Source: Pseudomonas sp. B33.4 (GTDB lineage: Bacteria > Pseudomonadota > Gammaproteobacteria > Pseudomonadales > Pseudomonadaceae). From it: a DNA stretch of 64,000 nt. The translations under genes and the position numbers were made by a program. Position 1 is the stretch's first letter; every line of letters starts with the position of its first letter. Where the stretch lies: NCBI RefSeq assembly GCF_034555375.1, contig NZ_CP140706.1:6334001-6398000 (forward strand), given 5' to 3'. This document shows, in pieces, positions 1-9,840 of this stretch. The notes under the pieces are model-generated. The model worked only from the letters and a program-made list of their open reading frames with translations. It made no database searches and was not told the origin of the DNA.

Positions 1-266
1 CCTTCATCGGCGTTGGCATCCTTGGGATAGACCAGCGTCAGGTGATAGTCCTTGCCACTGCCTTCTTCGCGGCAATGCACACGGGAATTCATGGTCACGA
101 CATCGGCGGGCACTTCATCGTGGCCGACCACGGTGTCGGCGCGGTCCAGCTCGGTTTGCAGCGCAATCACGCCCGGCGCAGCCTGGTCTTTCTCGTTCAG
201 GTTGTCGATCAGGCGCTCCAGACGTTGCACGTCCAGACGGGTAAGGGTGATGGAAGGTGCGGTCAT
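1..266 (-). CDS. rnk: Rnk, regulator of nucleoside diphosphate kinase (3' part cut by window edge)
   Basis: The first 88 codons of a gene running off the left edge. The product begins MTAPSITLTR and contains the block DVVTMNSRVHC, typical of Rnk proteins, which have an N-terminal helical pair that can contact RNA polymerase and a C-terminal FKBP-like GreA/GreB domain. Rnk restores nucleoside diphosphate kinase levels and, in Pseudomonas aeruginosa, is linked to alginate production. An AGGAG box stands about 13 bases before the ATG. It lies downstream of the cyaY/DUF1289 pair on the same strand but is separated from it by a terminator. Identification is firm; the missing C-terminal part cannot be judged. 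Confidence 0.85.
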   Translation of the reverse strand, partial: MTAPSITLTRLDVQRLERLIDNLNEKDQAAPGVIALQTELDRADTVVGHDEVPADVVTMNSRVHCREEGSGKDYHLTLVYPKDANADE

Positions 267-305
267 GATCCGGGCAGACTCCTTTCTTCTGCACACAAAA
301 AAAGC

Positions 306-333
306 AAAACCCCGCCAAAAAAGACGGGGTTTT
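306..333 (-). terminator. Rho-independent terminator after the cyaY/DUF1289 pair
   Basis: Arms AAAACCCCG and CGGGGTTTT form a 9-bp stem, followed on the minus strand by a long T run (the A run at about 298-303). It separates the DUF1289 gene from rnk. Confidence 0.75.
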
Positions 334-394
334 CACCAGGCCTCGATGGGTTGAGGCGTGTTCGGACACTATCACAGCTCAAAAAATATACAAG

Positions 395-619
395 TCACGC
401 CCCGCCGCGCTGTTTGCGCTGCGACGCCTGCGCGCAAATCACCCGCCGCCGCTCATCGTCCGCCGAGCGCCATTCGCGGATATCTTCGACATGCCGGAAG
501 CAGCCCAGACAGACCTTTTGTTCGTCCAGCCGGCACACGCCGCTGCACGGTGAAGGCACGGCCGGGCTGATGTTGCTGTAGAGCGGCTTCGGAGGCCGGG
601 CGGGAGCGGTGTCAGTCAC
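395..619 (-). CDS. DUF1289 family small Cys-rich protein
   Basis: A 74-residue protein of unknown role with the DUF1289 signature: Cys pairs in PSPCSGVCR and KVCLGC, then a conserved region (FRHVEDIREW) and an arginine-rich tail. The four cysteines suggest metal binding, which is inference. The GTG at 617-619 is preferred over upstream starts, because those would run into cyaY and give an unrelated N-terminus. It begins only four bases after the cyaY stop, so the two are probably co-transcribed, which would fit a link with iron metabolism. Many Pseudomonas carry it at this place. Confidence 0.8.
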   Translation of the reverse strand: MTDTAPARPPKPLYSNISPAVPSPCSGVCRLDEQKVCLGCFRHVEDIREWRSADDERRRVICAQASQRKQRGGA

Positions 620-623
620 GGAA

Positions 624-956
624 TCACAGACCTTCGAAATCGAATTCGGCGTCGGCCTGCTGCTTGACGATACGCTCGAGCATTTCGCCCAGTTGCTCTT
701 CGCTCTTGTCGCACATCCAGCGCTCGCTTTCTTCGTCGTAGTCGAAGTGGAAACCACCGGACACCGCCGCCAGCCACAGCTGACGCAGCGGCTCCTGACG
801 GCTGAAGATCAGCTGCGAGCCGTTTTCGAACTTGACGGTGAGCACACCGGCCGAGTTCTCCATGTCGATATCCAGATCACTTTCGTCAAAGATGTCTTCC
901 AGTTTTTCCTGGGTTTCATCGACCAGATCGTGAAAACGGGCTTCGGACAAACTCAT
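624..956 (-). CDS. cyaY: CyaY, frataxin-like iron donor protein
   Basis: A 110-residue frataxin homologue. CyaY binds iron and modulates the IscS cysteine desulfurase during Fe-S cluster assembly in the cytoplasm. The sequence shows the acidic first helix (DIFDESDLDIDMEN) used for iron and partner binding, the strand motif GVLTVKFENGSQLIF and the conserved W in LRQLWLAA. Length is normal for the family. It starts at the ATG at 954-956 (MSLSEARFHD), with the DUF1289 gene right behind it. Confidence 0.93.
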   Translation of the reverse strand: MSLSEARFHDLVDETQEKLEDIFDESDLDIDMENSAGVLTVKFENGSQLIFSRQEPLRQLWLAAVSGGFHFDYDEESERWMCDKSEEQLGEMLERIVKQQADAEFDFEGL

Positions 957-1273
957 TGCGGCAACCTCAAAAAATGTCTGATCAGGCTCAAGCGCCGAAA
1001 GATACGGACGCTGCCGGCCGATTGCAAAGATTAACGACCAAGCACCGATCGGCGTAACAAACCCGGTACCTGTGGGAGCGGGCTTGCCCGCGATGAGGCC
1101 GGCAAATTTAACATTGATGTCGATTGAACCACCGCAATCGCGGGCAAGCCCGCTCCCACAGGGTTTTATATGCTGGTGGGCAAGCCCCGCCGGACGGGAA
1201 CCCCCTCGCATAGGCAAGCCGCCGGGTGGCCGGTATACTCCGGCGCAATTAACGCATTTTCAAGGATTTCGCC
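957..1273. other. Intergenic region between cyaY and lptM
   Basis: This gap of just over 300 bases holds the divergent promoters of cyaY and of the lptM-lysA-dapF operon, and a REP pair at 1069-1162. No convincing ORF was seen. Confidence 0.6.
1069..1162. repeat. REP pair (REPIN), family GTGGGAGCGGGC
   Basis: Two arms of about 26 bases, starting CCTGTGGGAGCGGGCTTGCC and ending as its reverse complement, flank a spacer of about 42 bases. Each arm also holds a small internal palindrome (GGGCTTGCCC). This is the usual REPIN arrangement of fluorescent pseudomonads. Confidence 0.85.
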
Positions 1274-1447
1274 ATGAAGCGCCTGATCTCTTCCCTTGCT
1301 GCGCTCGTCGCGGTTGCCTGCCTCGTTTCGGCCTGTGGTCAAAAAGGCCCGCTGTACCTGCCGGATGACGATCAGGACCCGGCCGAGCAAGCCCAGTCTT
1401 CGCAGAAGCAGCCGTCCAAAGCACACAAGCACGACGTTTACCAATAA
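1274..1447 (+). CDS. lptM: LptM (YifL-type) small lipoprotein
   Basis: A 57-residue lipoprotein with a lipobox at LVSAC, cysteine at about residue 21, and then GQKGPLYLP, the signature of the LptM/YifL family. LptM assists oxidative folding of the LPS translocon LptD-LptE in the outer membrane of enterobacteria. The C-terminal tail is polar and low in complexity. It sits directly before lysA, as in many gammaproteobacteria, nine bases from the lysA start, and is probably the first gene of that operon. Confidence 0.85.
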   Translation: MKRLISSLAALVAVACLVSACGQKGPLYLPDDDQDPAEQAQSSQKQPSKAHKHDVYQ

Positions 1448-1456
1448 GGGATCGCC

Positions 1457-2704
1457 ATGGACGCTTTTAACTACCGTGGCGGGGAGCTGTTCGCGGAAGG
1501 TGTGGCGCTGTCCGCCATCGCCGACCGCTTCGGCACGCCCACCTACGTCTACTCGCGCGCACACATCGAAGCGCAGTATCTGGCTTACGCCGATGCGCTG
1601 GCCGGCATGCCGCATCTGGTGTGCTTTGCGGTCAAAGCCAACTCCAACCTCGGCGTGCTGAATGTCCTGGCCCGTCTCGGCGCCGGTTTCGACATCGTCT
1701 CCCGTGGTGAACTGGAGCGTGTACTGGCCGCTGGCGGCAGCGCTGACAAGATCGTCTTCTCCGGTGTCGGCAAGACCCGTGACGACATGCGTCGCGCACT
1801 GGAAGTCGGCGTGCACTGCTTCAACGTCGAATCCACCGACGAGCTCGAGCGTCTGCAAGTGGTTGCCGCTGAGCTGGGCGTTCGCGCGCCGGTATCGCTG
1901 CGCGTGAACCCGGACGTCGATGCCGGCACCCACCCGTACATTTCCACCGGTCTCAAAGAGAACAAGTTCGGCATCGCCATCGCCGACGCCGAAGACGTGT
2001 ACGTGCGTGCCGCGCATCTGCCTAACCTGGAAGTGGTCGGTGTCGACTGCCACATCGGTTCGCAGCTGACCACGCTGCCACCGTTCCTCGATGCCCTCGA
2101 CCGTCTGCTGGATCTGGTCGATCGTCTCGGCGATTGCGGCATTCACCTGCGCCACATCGATCTCGGTGGTGGTTTGGGCGTGCGTTATCGCGATGAAGAG
2201 CCACCATTGGCTGCCGACTACATCAAAGCCGTGCGCGAGCGTCTGAACGGTCGCGATCTGGCACTGGTGTTCGAGCCGGGCCGTTACATCGTTGCCAATG
2301 CTGGCGTGCTGCTGACTCAGGTCGAGTACCTCAAGCACACTGAACACAAAGACTTCGCCATCGTCGACGCGGCGATGAACGACCTGATCCGCCCGGCGCT
2401 CTATCAGGCGTGGATGGACGTCACTGCAGTCAAACCGCGTGACACCGCTGCGCGCAAATACGACATCGTTGGCCCGATCTGCGAAACCGGCGACTTCCTA
2501 GCCAAGGACCGCGAACTCGCACTGGAAGAAGGCGACCTGCTGGCTGTGCATTCGGCCGGTGCCTACGGTTTTGTGATGAGCTCCAACTACAACACCCGTG
2601 GCCGTGCCGCTGAAGTGCTGGTAGACGGTGATCAGGCTTTTGAAGTGCGCCGCCGCGAAACCGTGGCCGAGCTGTTTGCCGGCGAAAGCCTGCTGCCGGA
2701 GTAA
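1457..2704 (+). CDS. lysA: Diaminopimelate decarboxylase
   Basis: A 415-residue PLP enzyme that converts meso-diaminopimelate to L-lysine, the last step of lysine synthesis. The PLP lysine is K60 in [10 protein letters not shown]. The glycine loop [12 protein letters not shown], the [11 protein letters not shown] phosphate-binding segment and the C-terminal [14 protein letters not shown] block are all present, and length is normal. dapF follows three bases after the stop, so substrate supply and decarboxylation are encoded together. Confidence 0.96.
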   Translation: MDAFNYRGGELFAEGVALSAIADRFGTPTYVYSRAHIEAQYLAYADALAGMPHLVCFAVKANSNLGVLNVLARLGAGFDIVSRGELERVLAAGGSADKIVFSGVGKTRDDMRRALEVGVHCFNVESTDELERLQVVAAELGVRAPVSLRVNPDVDAGTHPYISTGLKENKFGIAIADAEDVYVRAAHLPNLEVVGVDCHIGSQLTTLPPFLDALDRLLDLVDRLGDCGIHLRHIDLGGGLGVRYRDEEPPLAADYIKAVRERLNGRDLALVFEPGRYIVANAGVLLTQVEYLKHTEHKDFAIVDAAMNDLIRPALYQAWMDVTAVKPRDTAARKYDIVGPICETGDFLAKDRELALEEGDLLAVHSAGAYGFVMSSNYNTRGRAAEVLVDGDQAFEVRRRETVAELFAGESLLPE

Positions 2705-2707
2705 CCC

Positions 2708-3538
2708 ATGCTGCTGCGTTTTACTAAAATGCACGGATTGGGCAATGACTTCATGGTTCTCGACCTGGTCAGCCAGCACGCGCATATTCAGCCAAAGCAC
2801 GCCAAGCAATGGGGCGACCGCCACACTGGCATTGGTTTCGACCAGTTGCTGATCGTCGAGGCGCCGAGCAACCCGGACGTGGATTTCCGTTACCGGATCT
2901 TCAACTCCGACGGCTCTGAAGTTGAGCAGTGCGGCAACGGTGCACGCTGCTTTGCGCGCTTCGTGCTCGACAAGCGTCTGACCGCCAAACGGCAGATCCG
3001 CGTCGAGACCAAGGGCGGCATCATTGAACTGGACGTGCGTAACGACGGCCAGATCGGCGTGAACATGGGCGCCCCGCGTCTGGTGCCGGCGGATATTCCG
3101 TTCAACGCGCCAGCGCAAGCCATCAGTTATCAGCTGGAAGTCGACGGCACCACGGTCGAACTGGCCGCCGTGTCGATGGGCAACCCTCACGCAGTGCTGC
3201 GTGTGCAGGACATCAACAGCGCACCGGTGCATGAACTGGGGCCGAAAATCGAACACCACCCGCGCTTCCCGGCGCGAGTGAATGTCGGTTTTCTCCAGGT
3301 CATCGACCGCAACCGCGCGCAGCTGCGCGTGTGGGAACGCGGCGCCGGGGAAACTCAGGCCTGCGGCACCGGCGCATGTGCAGCGGCTGTCGCTGCGATC
3401 AGCCAGGGGTGGATGGATTCGCCGCTATTGATCGACCTGCCCGGCGGGCGTCTGTCCATAGAATGGGCAGGCCCTGGCCAACCGGTGCTGATGACCGGTC
3501 CGGCAGTGCGTGTATACGAAGGACAAGTGCGTCTTTGA
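2708..3538 (+). CDS. dapF: Diaminopimelate epimerase
   Basis: A 276-residue cofactor-independent epimerase that interconverts LL- and meso-diaminopimelate for lysine and peptidoglycan. The two catalytic cysteines are C75 (EQCGNGARC) and C219 (TQACGTGAC). The N-terminus [15 protein letters not shown] is characteristic. It lies in the lptM-lysA-dapF-DUF484-xerC-HAD operon, with short gaps on both sides. Confidence 0.97.
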   Translation: MLLRFTKMHGLGNDFMVLDLVSQHAHIQPKHAKQWGDRHTGIGFDQLLIVEAPSNPDVDFRYRIFNSDGSEVEQCGNGARCFARFVLDKRLTAKRQIRVETKGGIIELDVRNDGQIGVNMGAPRLVPADIPFNAPAQAISYQLEVDGTTVELAAVSMGNPHAVLRVQDINSAPVHELGPKIEHHPRFPARVNVGFLQVIDRNRAQLRVWERGAGETQACGTGACAAAVAAISQGWMDSPLLIDLPGGRLSIEWAGPGQPVLMTGPAVRVYEGQVRL

Positions 3539-3551
3539 GTGAGCAGAAACC

Positions 3552-4277
3552 ATGACCGATAAGCCTCAGGTACCCGCCCGACAGTCCGACGAATCAGCGT
3601 CCGAGAGCCTGGAGGCGGCAGCGGTTGCCGCATACCTCGAGGCGCATCCGGACTTCTTCGTCGAGCACGAAGAATTGCTGCCTGCCCTGCGTATTCCTCA
3701 CCAGCGCGGCGACACCGTGTCGCTGGTCGAACGGCAGATGACCATCCTGCGCGACCGCAACATCGAAATGCGCCATCGGCTCTCGCAGTTGATGGACGTC
3801 GCCCGCGACAACGATCGCCTGTTCGACAAAACCCGCCGCCTGATTCTTTCCCTGATGGACGCCAGTAGCCTGGAAGACGTGGTGATCAGCGTCGAAGACA
3901 GTCTGCGCCAGGATTTTCAGGTGCCTTTTGTCAGCCTGATTCTGCTCGGCGATAACCCGGCACCGGTCGGCCGCTGGGTCACCCACGCCGACGCGCAGGT
4001 CGCCATCGGCGGTTTGCTCACCGAAGGCAAAAGCGTCAGCGGCAGCCTGCGCGAACATGAGCTGGACTTCCTCTTCGGCGAAGAACAGCGCAAGCAGATC
4101 GGCTCCACCGCTGTGGTCGCGGTCAGCCATCAAGGCATCCATGGCATTCTGGCGATCGCCAGCCGTGATCCGCAGCACTACAAGAGTTCGGTCGGTACGC
4201 TGTTCCTCAGCTACATCGCCGAAGTCATGGGCCGCGTGCTGCCACGGGTCAACAGCTCCCTGCGCTCGGTACGCTGA
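3552..4277 (+). CDS. DUF484 family protein, GAF-like
   Basis: A 241-residue protein of the DUF484 family, whose fold resembles GAF domains. An N-terminal helix with the family motif [25 protein letters not shown] (seen at about residues 27-51) leads into a coiled segment (residues 60-90) and then the GAF-like region. Its biochemical role is not established. Its constant place between dapF and xerC in gammaproteobacteria is the strongest context. The stop lies two bases before the xerC start. Confidence 0.88.
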   Translation: MTDKPQVPARQSDESASESLEAAAVAAYLEAHPDFFVEHEELLPALRIPHQRGDTVSLVERQMTILRDRNIEMRHRLSQLMDVARDNDRLFDKTRRLILSLMDASSLEDVVISVEDSLRQDFQVPFVSLILLGDNPAPVGRWVTHADAQVAIGGLLTEGKSVSGSLREHELDFLFGEEQRKQIGSTAVVAVSHQGIHGILAIASRDPQHYKSSVGTLFLSYIAEVMGRVLPRVNSSLRSVR

Positions 4278-4279
4278 AC

Positions 4280-5179
4280 ATGGAACGGCAGCTGGACGCT
4301 TACTGCGAACACCTGCGCAGTGAGCGACAGGTGTCGCCGCACACGCTGTCAGCCTACCGCCGTGACCTCGATAAAGTCCTCGGCTGGTGCATCAAGCAGA
4401 ACATTGGCAGTTGGGCCGCGCTCGATATTCAACGCCTGCGCAGCCTGATCGCCCGCCTGCACGCGCAAGGCCAGTCCTCGCGCAGCCTCGCCCGGTTGCT
4501 CTCGGCGGTGCGCGGGCTCTATCACTATCTGAATCGCGAAGGTCTTTGCGACCACGATCCGGCGACCGGTCTGGCGCCGCCGAAAGGCGAACGTCGCCTA
4601 CCGAAAACCCTCGACACCGACCGTGCATTGCAACTGCTTGAAGGCGCGGTCGAGGACGATTTTCTTGCGCGTCGGGATCAGGCGATTCTGGAGTTGTTCT
4701 ACTCCTCCGGTCTGCGCCTCTCCGAGCTGACCGGGCTCAATCTAGATCAACTCGACCTCGCCGATGGCATGGTGCAAGTGCTCGGCAAGGGCAGCAAAAC
4801 CCGTCTGCTGCCGGTCGGTAAAAAGGCCCGCGAAGCCATCGAACAATGGCTGCCATTGCGCGCCATGACCAACCCGGCGGACGACGCCGTGTTCGTCAGC
4901 CAGCAAGGTCGACGCCTTGGCCCGCGAGCGATTCAGGTACGCGTCAAACTGGCCGGCGAGCGCGAACTGGGGCAGAACCTGCACCCGCACATGCTGCGGC
5001 ACTCCTTTGCGAGTCACCTGCTGGAATCTTCGCAGGACCTGCGCGCCGTGCAGGAATTGCTCGGCCACTCAGACATCAAGACCACGCAGATCTACACCCA
5101 TCTGGACTTCCAGCACCTGGCGGCGGTCTACGACAGCGCCCACCCACGGGCCAAACGCATGAAAGGCGATGATTCATGA
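4280..5179 (+). CDS. xerC: XerC tyrosine recombinase
   Basis: A 299-residue tyrosine recombinase. XerC works with XerD at the chromosomal dif site to resolve dimers; in Pseudomonas the gene is also called sss and affects root colonisation. The N-terminal SAM-like core-binding domain covers about residues 1-90, the catalytic domain about 105-285. Catalytic residues visible are R146 (SSGLRLSEL), K170, H237 and R240 (HPHMLRH), H263 and the nucleophile Y272 (IYTHLDF). The last four bases overlap the next gene (ATGA), a sign of coupled translation. Confidence 0.96.
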   Translation: MERQLDAYCEHLRSERQVSPHTLSAYRRDLDKVLGWCIKQNIGSWAALDIQRLRSLIARLHAQGQSSRSLARLLSAVRGLYHYLNREGLCDHDPATGLAPPKGERRLPKTLDTDRALQLLEGAVEDDFLARRDQAILELFYSSGLRLSELTGLNLDQLDLADGMVQVLGKGSKTRLLPVGKKAREAIEQWLPLRAMTNPADDAVFVSQQGRRLGPRAIQVRVKLAGERELGQNLHPHMLRHSFASHLLESSQDLRAVQELLGHSDIKTTQIYTHLDFQHLAAVYDSAHPRAKRMKGDDS

Positions 5180-5883
5180 GCATCCAGTTGATCACCTTCG
5201 ACCTCGACGACACCCTCTGGGACACCGCGCCAGTGATCGTCAGCGCCGAAGCGGTATTGCGCGAATGGCTGAGCGAACACGCGCCGAATCTGGGCGCCGT
5301 GCCGGTGGAGCATTTGTGGGCGATTCGTGAGCGGGTGCTGACCAATGAGCCGGGGCTCAAGCATCGAATCAGCGCGCTGCGACGGCGCGTGTTGTTTCAT
5401 GCGATGGAAGACGCTGGATATGCCCATGGCGAAGCCACCGACCTGGCAGACAAGGGTTTTGAAGTATTTCTGCATGCGCGGCATCAGATCGAAGTGTTCC
5501 CTGAAGTCGAGCCAGTGCTGGAAATTCTCGCCAATCACTATGCGCTTGGCGTGGTCACCAATGGCAATGCCGATGTGCGTCGATTGGGGCTGGCGGATTA
5601 CTTCAAGTTTGCGCTGTGCGCGGAAGATATCGGCATCGCCAAACCGGATGCCCGGTTGTTTCATGAAGCCTTGCAGCGTGGTGGTGCTACAGCCGAAACT
5701 GCCGTGCACATCGGTGATCATCCGGGCGATGACATTGCCGGGGCGCAGCAGGCCGGGTTGCGGGCTATCTGGTTTAACCCGGCGGGCAAAGTCTGGGAAG
5801 CGGATCGCCTGCCGGATGCCGAGATTCGTAGCCTGACCGATTTGCCAGCCGTGCTTGCACGCTGGAATGCCACCTCGAACTGA
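5176..5883 (+). CDS. HAD-family phosphatase, YigB-like
   Basis: A 235-residue HAD-superfamily hydrolase. Motif I is [10 protein letters not shown], with the nucleophile aspartate near residue 9; motif II lies in VVTNGNADV; motif III/IV is seen as AKPDARLF and [13 protein letters not shown] helical cap of C1 type fills residues 16-95. The E. coli gene in the same place after xerC, yigB, encodes a flavin-pathway phosphatase (FMN, and the ribityl-aminouracil phosphate intermediate). The same activity is likely but not proved here. Translation is probably coupled to xerC. Confidence 0.85.
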   Translation: MSIQLITFDLDDTLWDTAPVIVSAEAVLREWLSEHAPNLGAVPVEHLWAIRERVLTNEPGLKHRISALRRRVLFHAMEDAGYAHGEATDLADKGFEVFLHARHQIEVFPEVEPVLEILANHYALGVVTNGNADVRRLGLADYFKFALCAEDIGIAKPDARLFHEALQRGGATAETAVHIGDHPGDDIAGAQQAGLRAIWFNPAGKVWEADRLPDAEIRSLTDLPAVLARWNATSN

Positions 5884-5894
5884 CACAGTTCCAT

Positions 5895-5983
5895 TGTAGG
5901 AGTGAGCCTGCTCGCGATTGCGGTGTATCAGATACATCTGGGTTGACTGACACACCGCAATCGCGAGCAGGCTCACTCCTACA
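5895..5983. repeat. REP pair, family GTAGGAGTGAGCCTGCTCGC
   Basis: An arm beginning TGTAGGAGTGAGCCTGCTCG is repeated in inverted orientation about 35 bases on. It lies just after the stop of the HAD phosphatase, in a convergent intergenic space. The same variant recurs at 27622 and 61915. Confidence 0.85.
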
Positions 5984-6016
5984 GGGGGTAGTGGCGCGTG
6001 CGGAATTCCAGGCATG

Positions 6017-6045
6017 AAAAAGCCCGCAGCGACGGCGGGCTTTTT
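6017..6045. terminator. Bidirectional terminator between the xerC operon and sutA
   Basis: The stem AAAAAGCCCGC / GCGGGCTTTTT has A and T runs on the two sides, so it can serve both the plus-strand operon and sutA on the minus strand. Confidence 0.8.
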
Positions 6046-6065
6046 CAGCAAGACAGCGGCACGCC

Positions 6066-6392
6066 TCAGATAGGGCGGCTACCGTACTTGTTGTCCGGCT
6101 TCTTCGGCGGATCGGCGACCACATTGGCCTCCACTTCCTGAACCTTGCCGCCACGGGACAGGAACTCTTCCATGGCCTTGGCCAGGGCGTCGCGCTCCTT
6201 GTTCTTGGCTTCAATGCTCGGCAATTCGTCTACCGACACCGCAGCCTTGGCTTTGCCTTTGGCAGCCGGGGCCGGCGTATCGTCGCCACCATCGTCGTCA
6301 GCAACGTCTTCCGCTGCTGCTTCCAGGCCTTCCTCGGCCTCGTCTTCGTCGCCTACTTCGAGGTCGTCGTTTTCCAGATCATCGTCGCTCAT
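6066..6392 (-). CDS. sutA: SutA, RNA polymerase-binding regulator of slow growth
   Basis: A 108-residue, strongly acidic protein. The first about 40 residues are nearly all D, E and A, then comes a low-complexity P/A/K linker and a more conserved core (SVDELPSIEAKNKERDALAKAMEEFL at about 53-78). This matches SutA of P. aeruginosa, a small, largely disordered factor that binds RNA polymerase and raises rRNA and housekeeping transcription in slow-growing cells. Gene order (before yjbQ and amtB) agrees with PAO1. Confident by family and context. Confidence 0.85.
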   Translation of the reverse strand: MSDDDLENDDLEVGDEDEAEEGLEAAAEDVADDDGGDDTPAPAAKGKAKAAVSVDELPSIEAKNKERDALAKAMEEFLSRGGKVQEVEANVVADPPKKPDNKYGSRPI

Positions 6393-6494
6393 GTTCTACC
6401 TCATGACTTGCGAAAAGCAGATTAGTTATAGACCAGCTTTGGCAACTGTCGAAAGTCGCCGTTAAAAAATCAGTAACCATTGGTGACCAACGGT

Positions 6495-6920
6495 TTATGC
6501 CCCTTCACCGTGCAAGGTGGCGAGGACTTTTCGAGCACCGCCATGATCACGGTGCTCGCCCAGATAAACGCCTTGCCAGGTCCCCAATGCCAGGCGACCC
6601 GCCGAAACCGGCAGACTGATCTGGCAGCCAAGTACGCTGGCCTTGAAGTGCGCCGGGAGGTCGTCCAGGCCTTCGTCGTTATGCTCATAGCCGTCTGTTC
6701 CTTGTGGGATCAGACGATTGAAAAATCGTTCGAAGTCGCGACGTACCGCCGGATCGGCGTTCTCGTTGATGGTCAACGACGCCGAGGTATGCTGCAGCCA
6801 CAAATGCAACAGACCGACCCGGCACTCCCTGAGTTCAGGCAGGCCTTTGATCAACTCGTCCGTTACCAGATGAAAGCCCCGGGGCCGTGCCCGCAGGGTT
6901 ATCAGAGTCTGTTGCCACAT
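6495..6920 (-). CDS. YjbQ family protein (UPF0047)
   Basis: A 141-residue protein of the YjbQ/UPF0047 family, annotated in some databases as a secondary thiamine-phosphate synthase. Visible family motifs are [25 protein letters not shown] (about residues 42-66), GYEHNDEG and [17 protein letters not shown] near the C-terminus, which carries conserved His residues. The start at the ATG at 6918-6920 (MWQQTLITL) is preferred to an upstream in-frame codon because homologues begin there. The true cellular role is uncertain. Confidence 0.85.
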   Translation of the reverse strand: MWQQTLITLRARPRGFHLVTDELIKGLPELRECRVGLLHLWLQHTSASLTINENADPAVRRDFERFFNRLIPQGTDGYEHNDEGLDDLPAHFKASVLGCQISLPVSAGRLALGTWQGVYLGEHRDHGGARKVLATLHGEGA

Positions 6921-7091
6921 ACAGTTCTCCGCACGTTCGGGGCGCATTCTAGCGCGCTCTGGGAAAAAACAAAGGCCCTAATATTCCTGCAATGATGTAA
7001 GCCATTGGCCGCAGAAAAACGCCCGTCGTAAACACGACCAAAGCCGTACGAAAAATCCTTTCAGCCTTCAACTCAATGACAAATTCCAGAC

Positions 7092-7122
7092 AAAAAAATG
7101 CCCGGCGAACCGGGCAAGTTTT
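7092..7122 (-). terminator. Terminator of glnK-amtB
   Basis: Stem TGCCCGG/CCGGGCA with a four-base CGAA loop, flanked by A and T runs, 14 bases beyond the amtB stop. Confidence 0.8.
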
Positions 7123-7135
7123 TTAATGCGCGTAC

Positions 7136-8473
7136 TTACAGGTTGTAGCCGCGTTCGTTGTGTTGTGCCAGATCGAGGCCGACCGACTCTTCTTCCTCGG
7201 TCACACGCAGACCCATCACGGCGTCGAGGACTTTGAGGATGATGAAGGTGACGATCGCGGTGTAGATCACCGTGAAGCCGACGCCTTTGACCTGAATCCA
7301 CACTTGCGCGCCAATATCGGTCACGGTGCCGAATCCACCCAGCGCCGGAGCTGCGAACACACCGGTAAGGATCGCGCCGAGGATACCGCCGATACCGTGT
7401 ACGCCAAACGCGTCCAGGGAATCGTCATAACCGAGTTTGCGTTTCAGGGTGGTGGCGCAGAAGAAGCACACCACGCCTGCGGCCAGACCGATGACCAGTG
7501 CGCCCATCGGGCCCACGGTGCCGGCAGCCGGAGTGATCGCTACCAGACCGGCAACCACACCCGATGCGATACCCAGTGCGCTTGGCTTGCCGTGGGTGAC
7601 CCACTCGGCAAACATCCAGCCCAGTGCGGCAGCAGCGGTAGCGATCTGAGTGACCAGCATCGCCATGCCAGCGGTGCCGTTGGCCGCTGCAGCGGAACCG
7701 GCGTTGAAGCCGAACCAGCCGACCCACAGCATCGCCGCGCCCATCAGGGTGTAACCGAGATTGTGCGGAGCCATCGGGGTGGTCGGGAAGCCTTTACGCT
7801 TACCCAATACCAGGCAGCAAATCAGACCGGCCACACCGGCGTTGATGTGCACCACGGTGCCGCCCGCGAAGTCGAGCACGCCCCAGTCCCACATCAGGCC
7901 GCCGTTGCCGGACCAGACCATGTGTGCGATCGGTGCATAAACCAGGGTGAACCAGATGCCCATGAAGATCAGCATCGCGGAGAACTTCATCCGCTCAGCG
8001 AACGCACCGACGATCAGCGCCGGGGTGATGATCGCGAAGGTCATCTGGAAGGTGATGAACACCGCCTCAGGAAACAGCGCCGCAGGACCGGTCAGGCTCG
8101 AAGGCGTGACACCGGCGAGGAACGCCTTGCCCATGCCGCCGAAGAACGAGTTGAAGTTGACGACGCCCTGCTCCATGCCGGTGGTGTCGAACGCAATGCT
8201 GTAGCCATAAATGACCCACAGGATGCTGATCAGACCGGTAATGGCGAAGCACTGCATCATCACGGAAAGAATGTTTTTCGAGCGAACCATGCCGCCGTAG
8301 AACAGCGCCAGGCCCGGGATGGTCATGAACAGCACGAGGGCTGTCGAGGTGAGCATCCAGGCGGTGTCGCCGGAATTGAGGACCGGGGCCGCCACTTCGT
8401 CTGCCGCCATTGCAAGGCTTGGCATTACGATAGACAACAGGGCTCCTAGCCCTGCGAATTTACGCAGAGTCAT
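7136..8473 (-). CDS. amtB: Ammonium transporter AmtB
   Basis: A 445-residue inner-membrane ammonium channel. A signal-like leader (MTLRKFAGLGALLSIVMPSLAMA) precedes eleven predicted hydrophobic spans. Family motifs include FYGGMVRSKN near residue 60, the conserved aspartate/histidine region VVHINAGVAGL and the end of the transport domain with DAFGVHGIGG. The short C-terminal tail (TEEEESVGLDLAQHNERGYNL, about 425-445) is the part that docks GlnK. It follows glnK with a gap of under 40 bases, the usual glnK-amtB nitrogen-stress operon. Confidence 0.96.
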   Translation of the reverse strand: MTLRKFAGLGALLSIVMPSLAMAADEVAAPVLNSGDTAWMLTSTALVLFMTIPGLALFYGGMVRSKNILSVMMQCFAITGLISILWVIYGYSIAFDTTGMEQGVVNFNSFFGGMGKAFLAGVTPSSLTGPAALFPEAVFITFQMTFAIITPALIVGAFAERMKFSAMLIFMGIWFTLVYAPIAHMVWSGNGGLMWDWGVLDFAGGTVVHINAGVAGLICCLVLGKRKGFPTTPMAPHNLGYTLMGAAMLWVGWFGFNAGSAAAANGTAGMAMLVTQIATAAAALGWMFAEWVTHGKPSALGIASGVVAGLVAITPAAGTVGPMGALVIGLAAGVVCFFCATTLKRKLGYDDSLDAFGVHGIGGILGAILTGVFAAPALGGFGTVTDIGAQVWIQVKGVGFTVIYTAIVTFIILKVLDAVMGLRVTEEEESVGLDLAQHNERGYNL

Positions 8474-8511
8474 ATTGTTTTCTCCTGGGGCGTTGGGGTT
8501 TGTGGCGGCGC

Positions 8512-9263
<752 letters not shown>

Positions 9264-9524
9264 ATGCTCGCGCCCAAAGACTTCCTCGACGCCCTGAGCG
9301 GCACCGCCTCCCGCCTCTTCAGCGGCGACACCCCGCTACCGAAAGCCGAAATCGAAAGCCAGTTCAAGATGCTGCTGCAGAGTGCCTTCAGCAAACTCGA
9401 CTTGGTCAGCCGTGAAGAATTTGATAGCCAGATGGTTGTGTTGGCGCGCACTCGCGCCCGCCTCGAAAGCCTCGAAGCTAAAGTTGCCGAGATGGAAGCG
9501 AAGCTGACGCCGCCCGCCGAGTAA
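9264..9524 (+). CDS. ubiK: UbiK (YqiC-type) ubiquinone synthesis accessory factor
   Basis: An 86-residue protein with an amphipathic N-terminal region (LAPKDFLDALSG), a middle segment with SQFKMLLQSAFSKLDLVSREEFD and a C-terminal coiled coil (about residues 55-80). This is the UbiK/YqiC (BMFP) pattern. UbiK trimers bind lipid and help the Ubi complex with UbiJ under aerobic conditions. It is a single-gene unit, ended by the hairpin at 9573-9602, and sits between glnK and comM as in PAO1. Confidence 0.88.
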   Translation: MLAPKDFLDALSGTASRLFSGDTPLPKAEIESQFKMLLQSAFSKLDLVSREEFDSQMVVLARTRARLESLEAKVAEMEAKLTPPAE

Positions 9525-9572
9525 AACTGCAACGCCTGAGCAAAAATACCTTCAATTTTGCTAATAGAAATT

Positions 9573-9602
9573 AAACCGCTCCTGCCGAAGCAGGAGCGGT
9601 TT
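9573..9602 (+). terminator. Terminator of ubiK
   Basis: Twelve-base arms AAACCGCTCCTG and CAGGAGCGGTTT with a six-base loop. The T tract is short, so strength is moderate. Confidence 0.65.
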
Positions 9603-9618
9603 CCGTCAGATCAATCCT

Positions 9619-9720
9619 TTACAACGAATTATTCCAACGGTCTCGCAGAATCTCGTACAGGCGAAAAGCCCATAACGCGATCCTGACGAGGCGCCACATA
9701 TGTTTAAGAAACTTAGACAT
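9619..9720 (-). CDS. Small ORF, 33 residues, amphipathic cationic peptide
   Basis: The predicted peptide starts MSKFLKHMWRLVRIALWAF and ends in DRWNNSL. It is rich in K, R, W, L and I, with a likely amphipathic or membrane-inserting helix at residues 4-27. A full AGGAGG ribosome binding site stands eight bases before the ATG, which is rare by chance and is the main reason to call it a gene. The site is partly buried in a hairpin at 9723-9748. I do not recognise the family. Size, charge and leader structure recall type I toxins, but a regulatory leader peptide or a small membrane protein is equally open. Confidence 0.5.
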   Translation of the reverse strand: MSKFLKHMWRLVRIALWAFRLYEILRDRWNNSL

Positions 9721-9722
9721 AC

Positions 9723-9748
9723 TTTGGCCCTCCTTGCGTGGGGCCAAA
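9723..9748 (-). promoter_or_regulatory. Hairpin covering the ribosome binding site of the 33-codon ORF
   Basis: On the minus strand a perfect 8-bp stem TTTGGCCC/GGGCCAAA encloses a ten-base loop that includes part of the AGGAGG box; the rest of the box is in the 3' arm. The stem ends two bases before the ATG, so folding should limit translation. Confidence 0.6.
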
Positions 9749-9790
9749 CCTCCGATGTGCTTTCCGGCGTACGAACACCTTCGGGACTGC

Positions 9791-9840
9791 ACGTGAGTGT
9801 GTCCGCTAAGGCGGCCGGTTGTGGGCTCCCCAAAACCAGC
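9791..9840. repeat. Repeat-hairpin module, copy A
   Basis: A 21-base unit (9791-9811, beginning ACGTGAGTGTGTCC) is followed after two bases by a 27-base hairpin (9814-9840) with a 12-position stem, one mismatch and a three-base loop, CTC on the plus strand. Copy B at 10096-10147 has the same unit and the same hairpin geometry with different stem sequence. Between the copies, base changes in the stem mostly keep pairing. Confidence 0.65.

Noticed and set aside
1069..1162. REP pair as a terminator or attachment site
   Set aside because: No T run and no associated integrase; it matches the interspersed REP family seen across the window.
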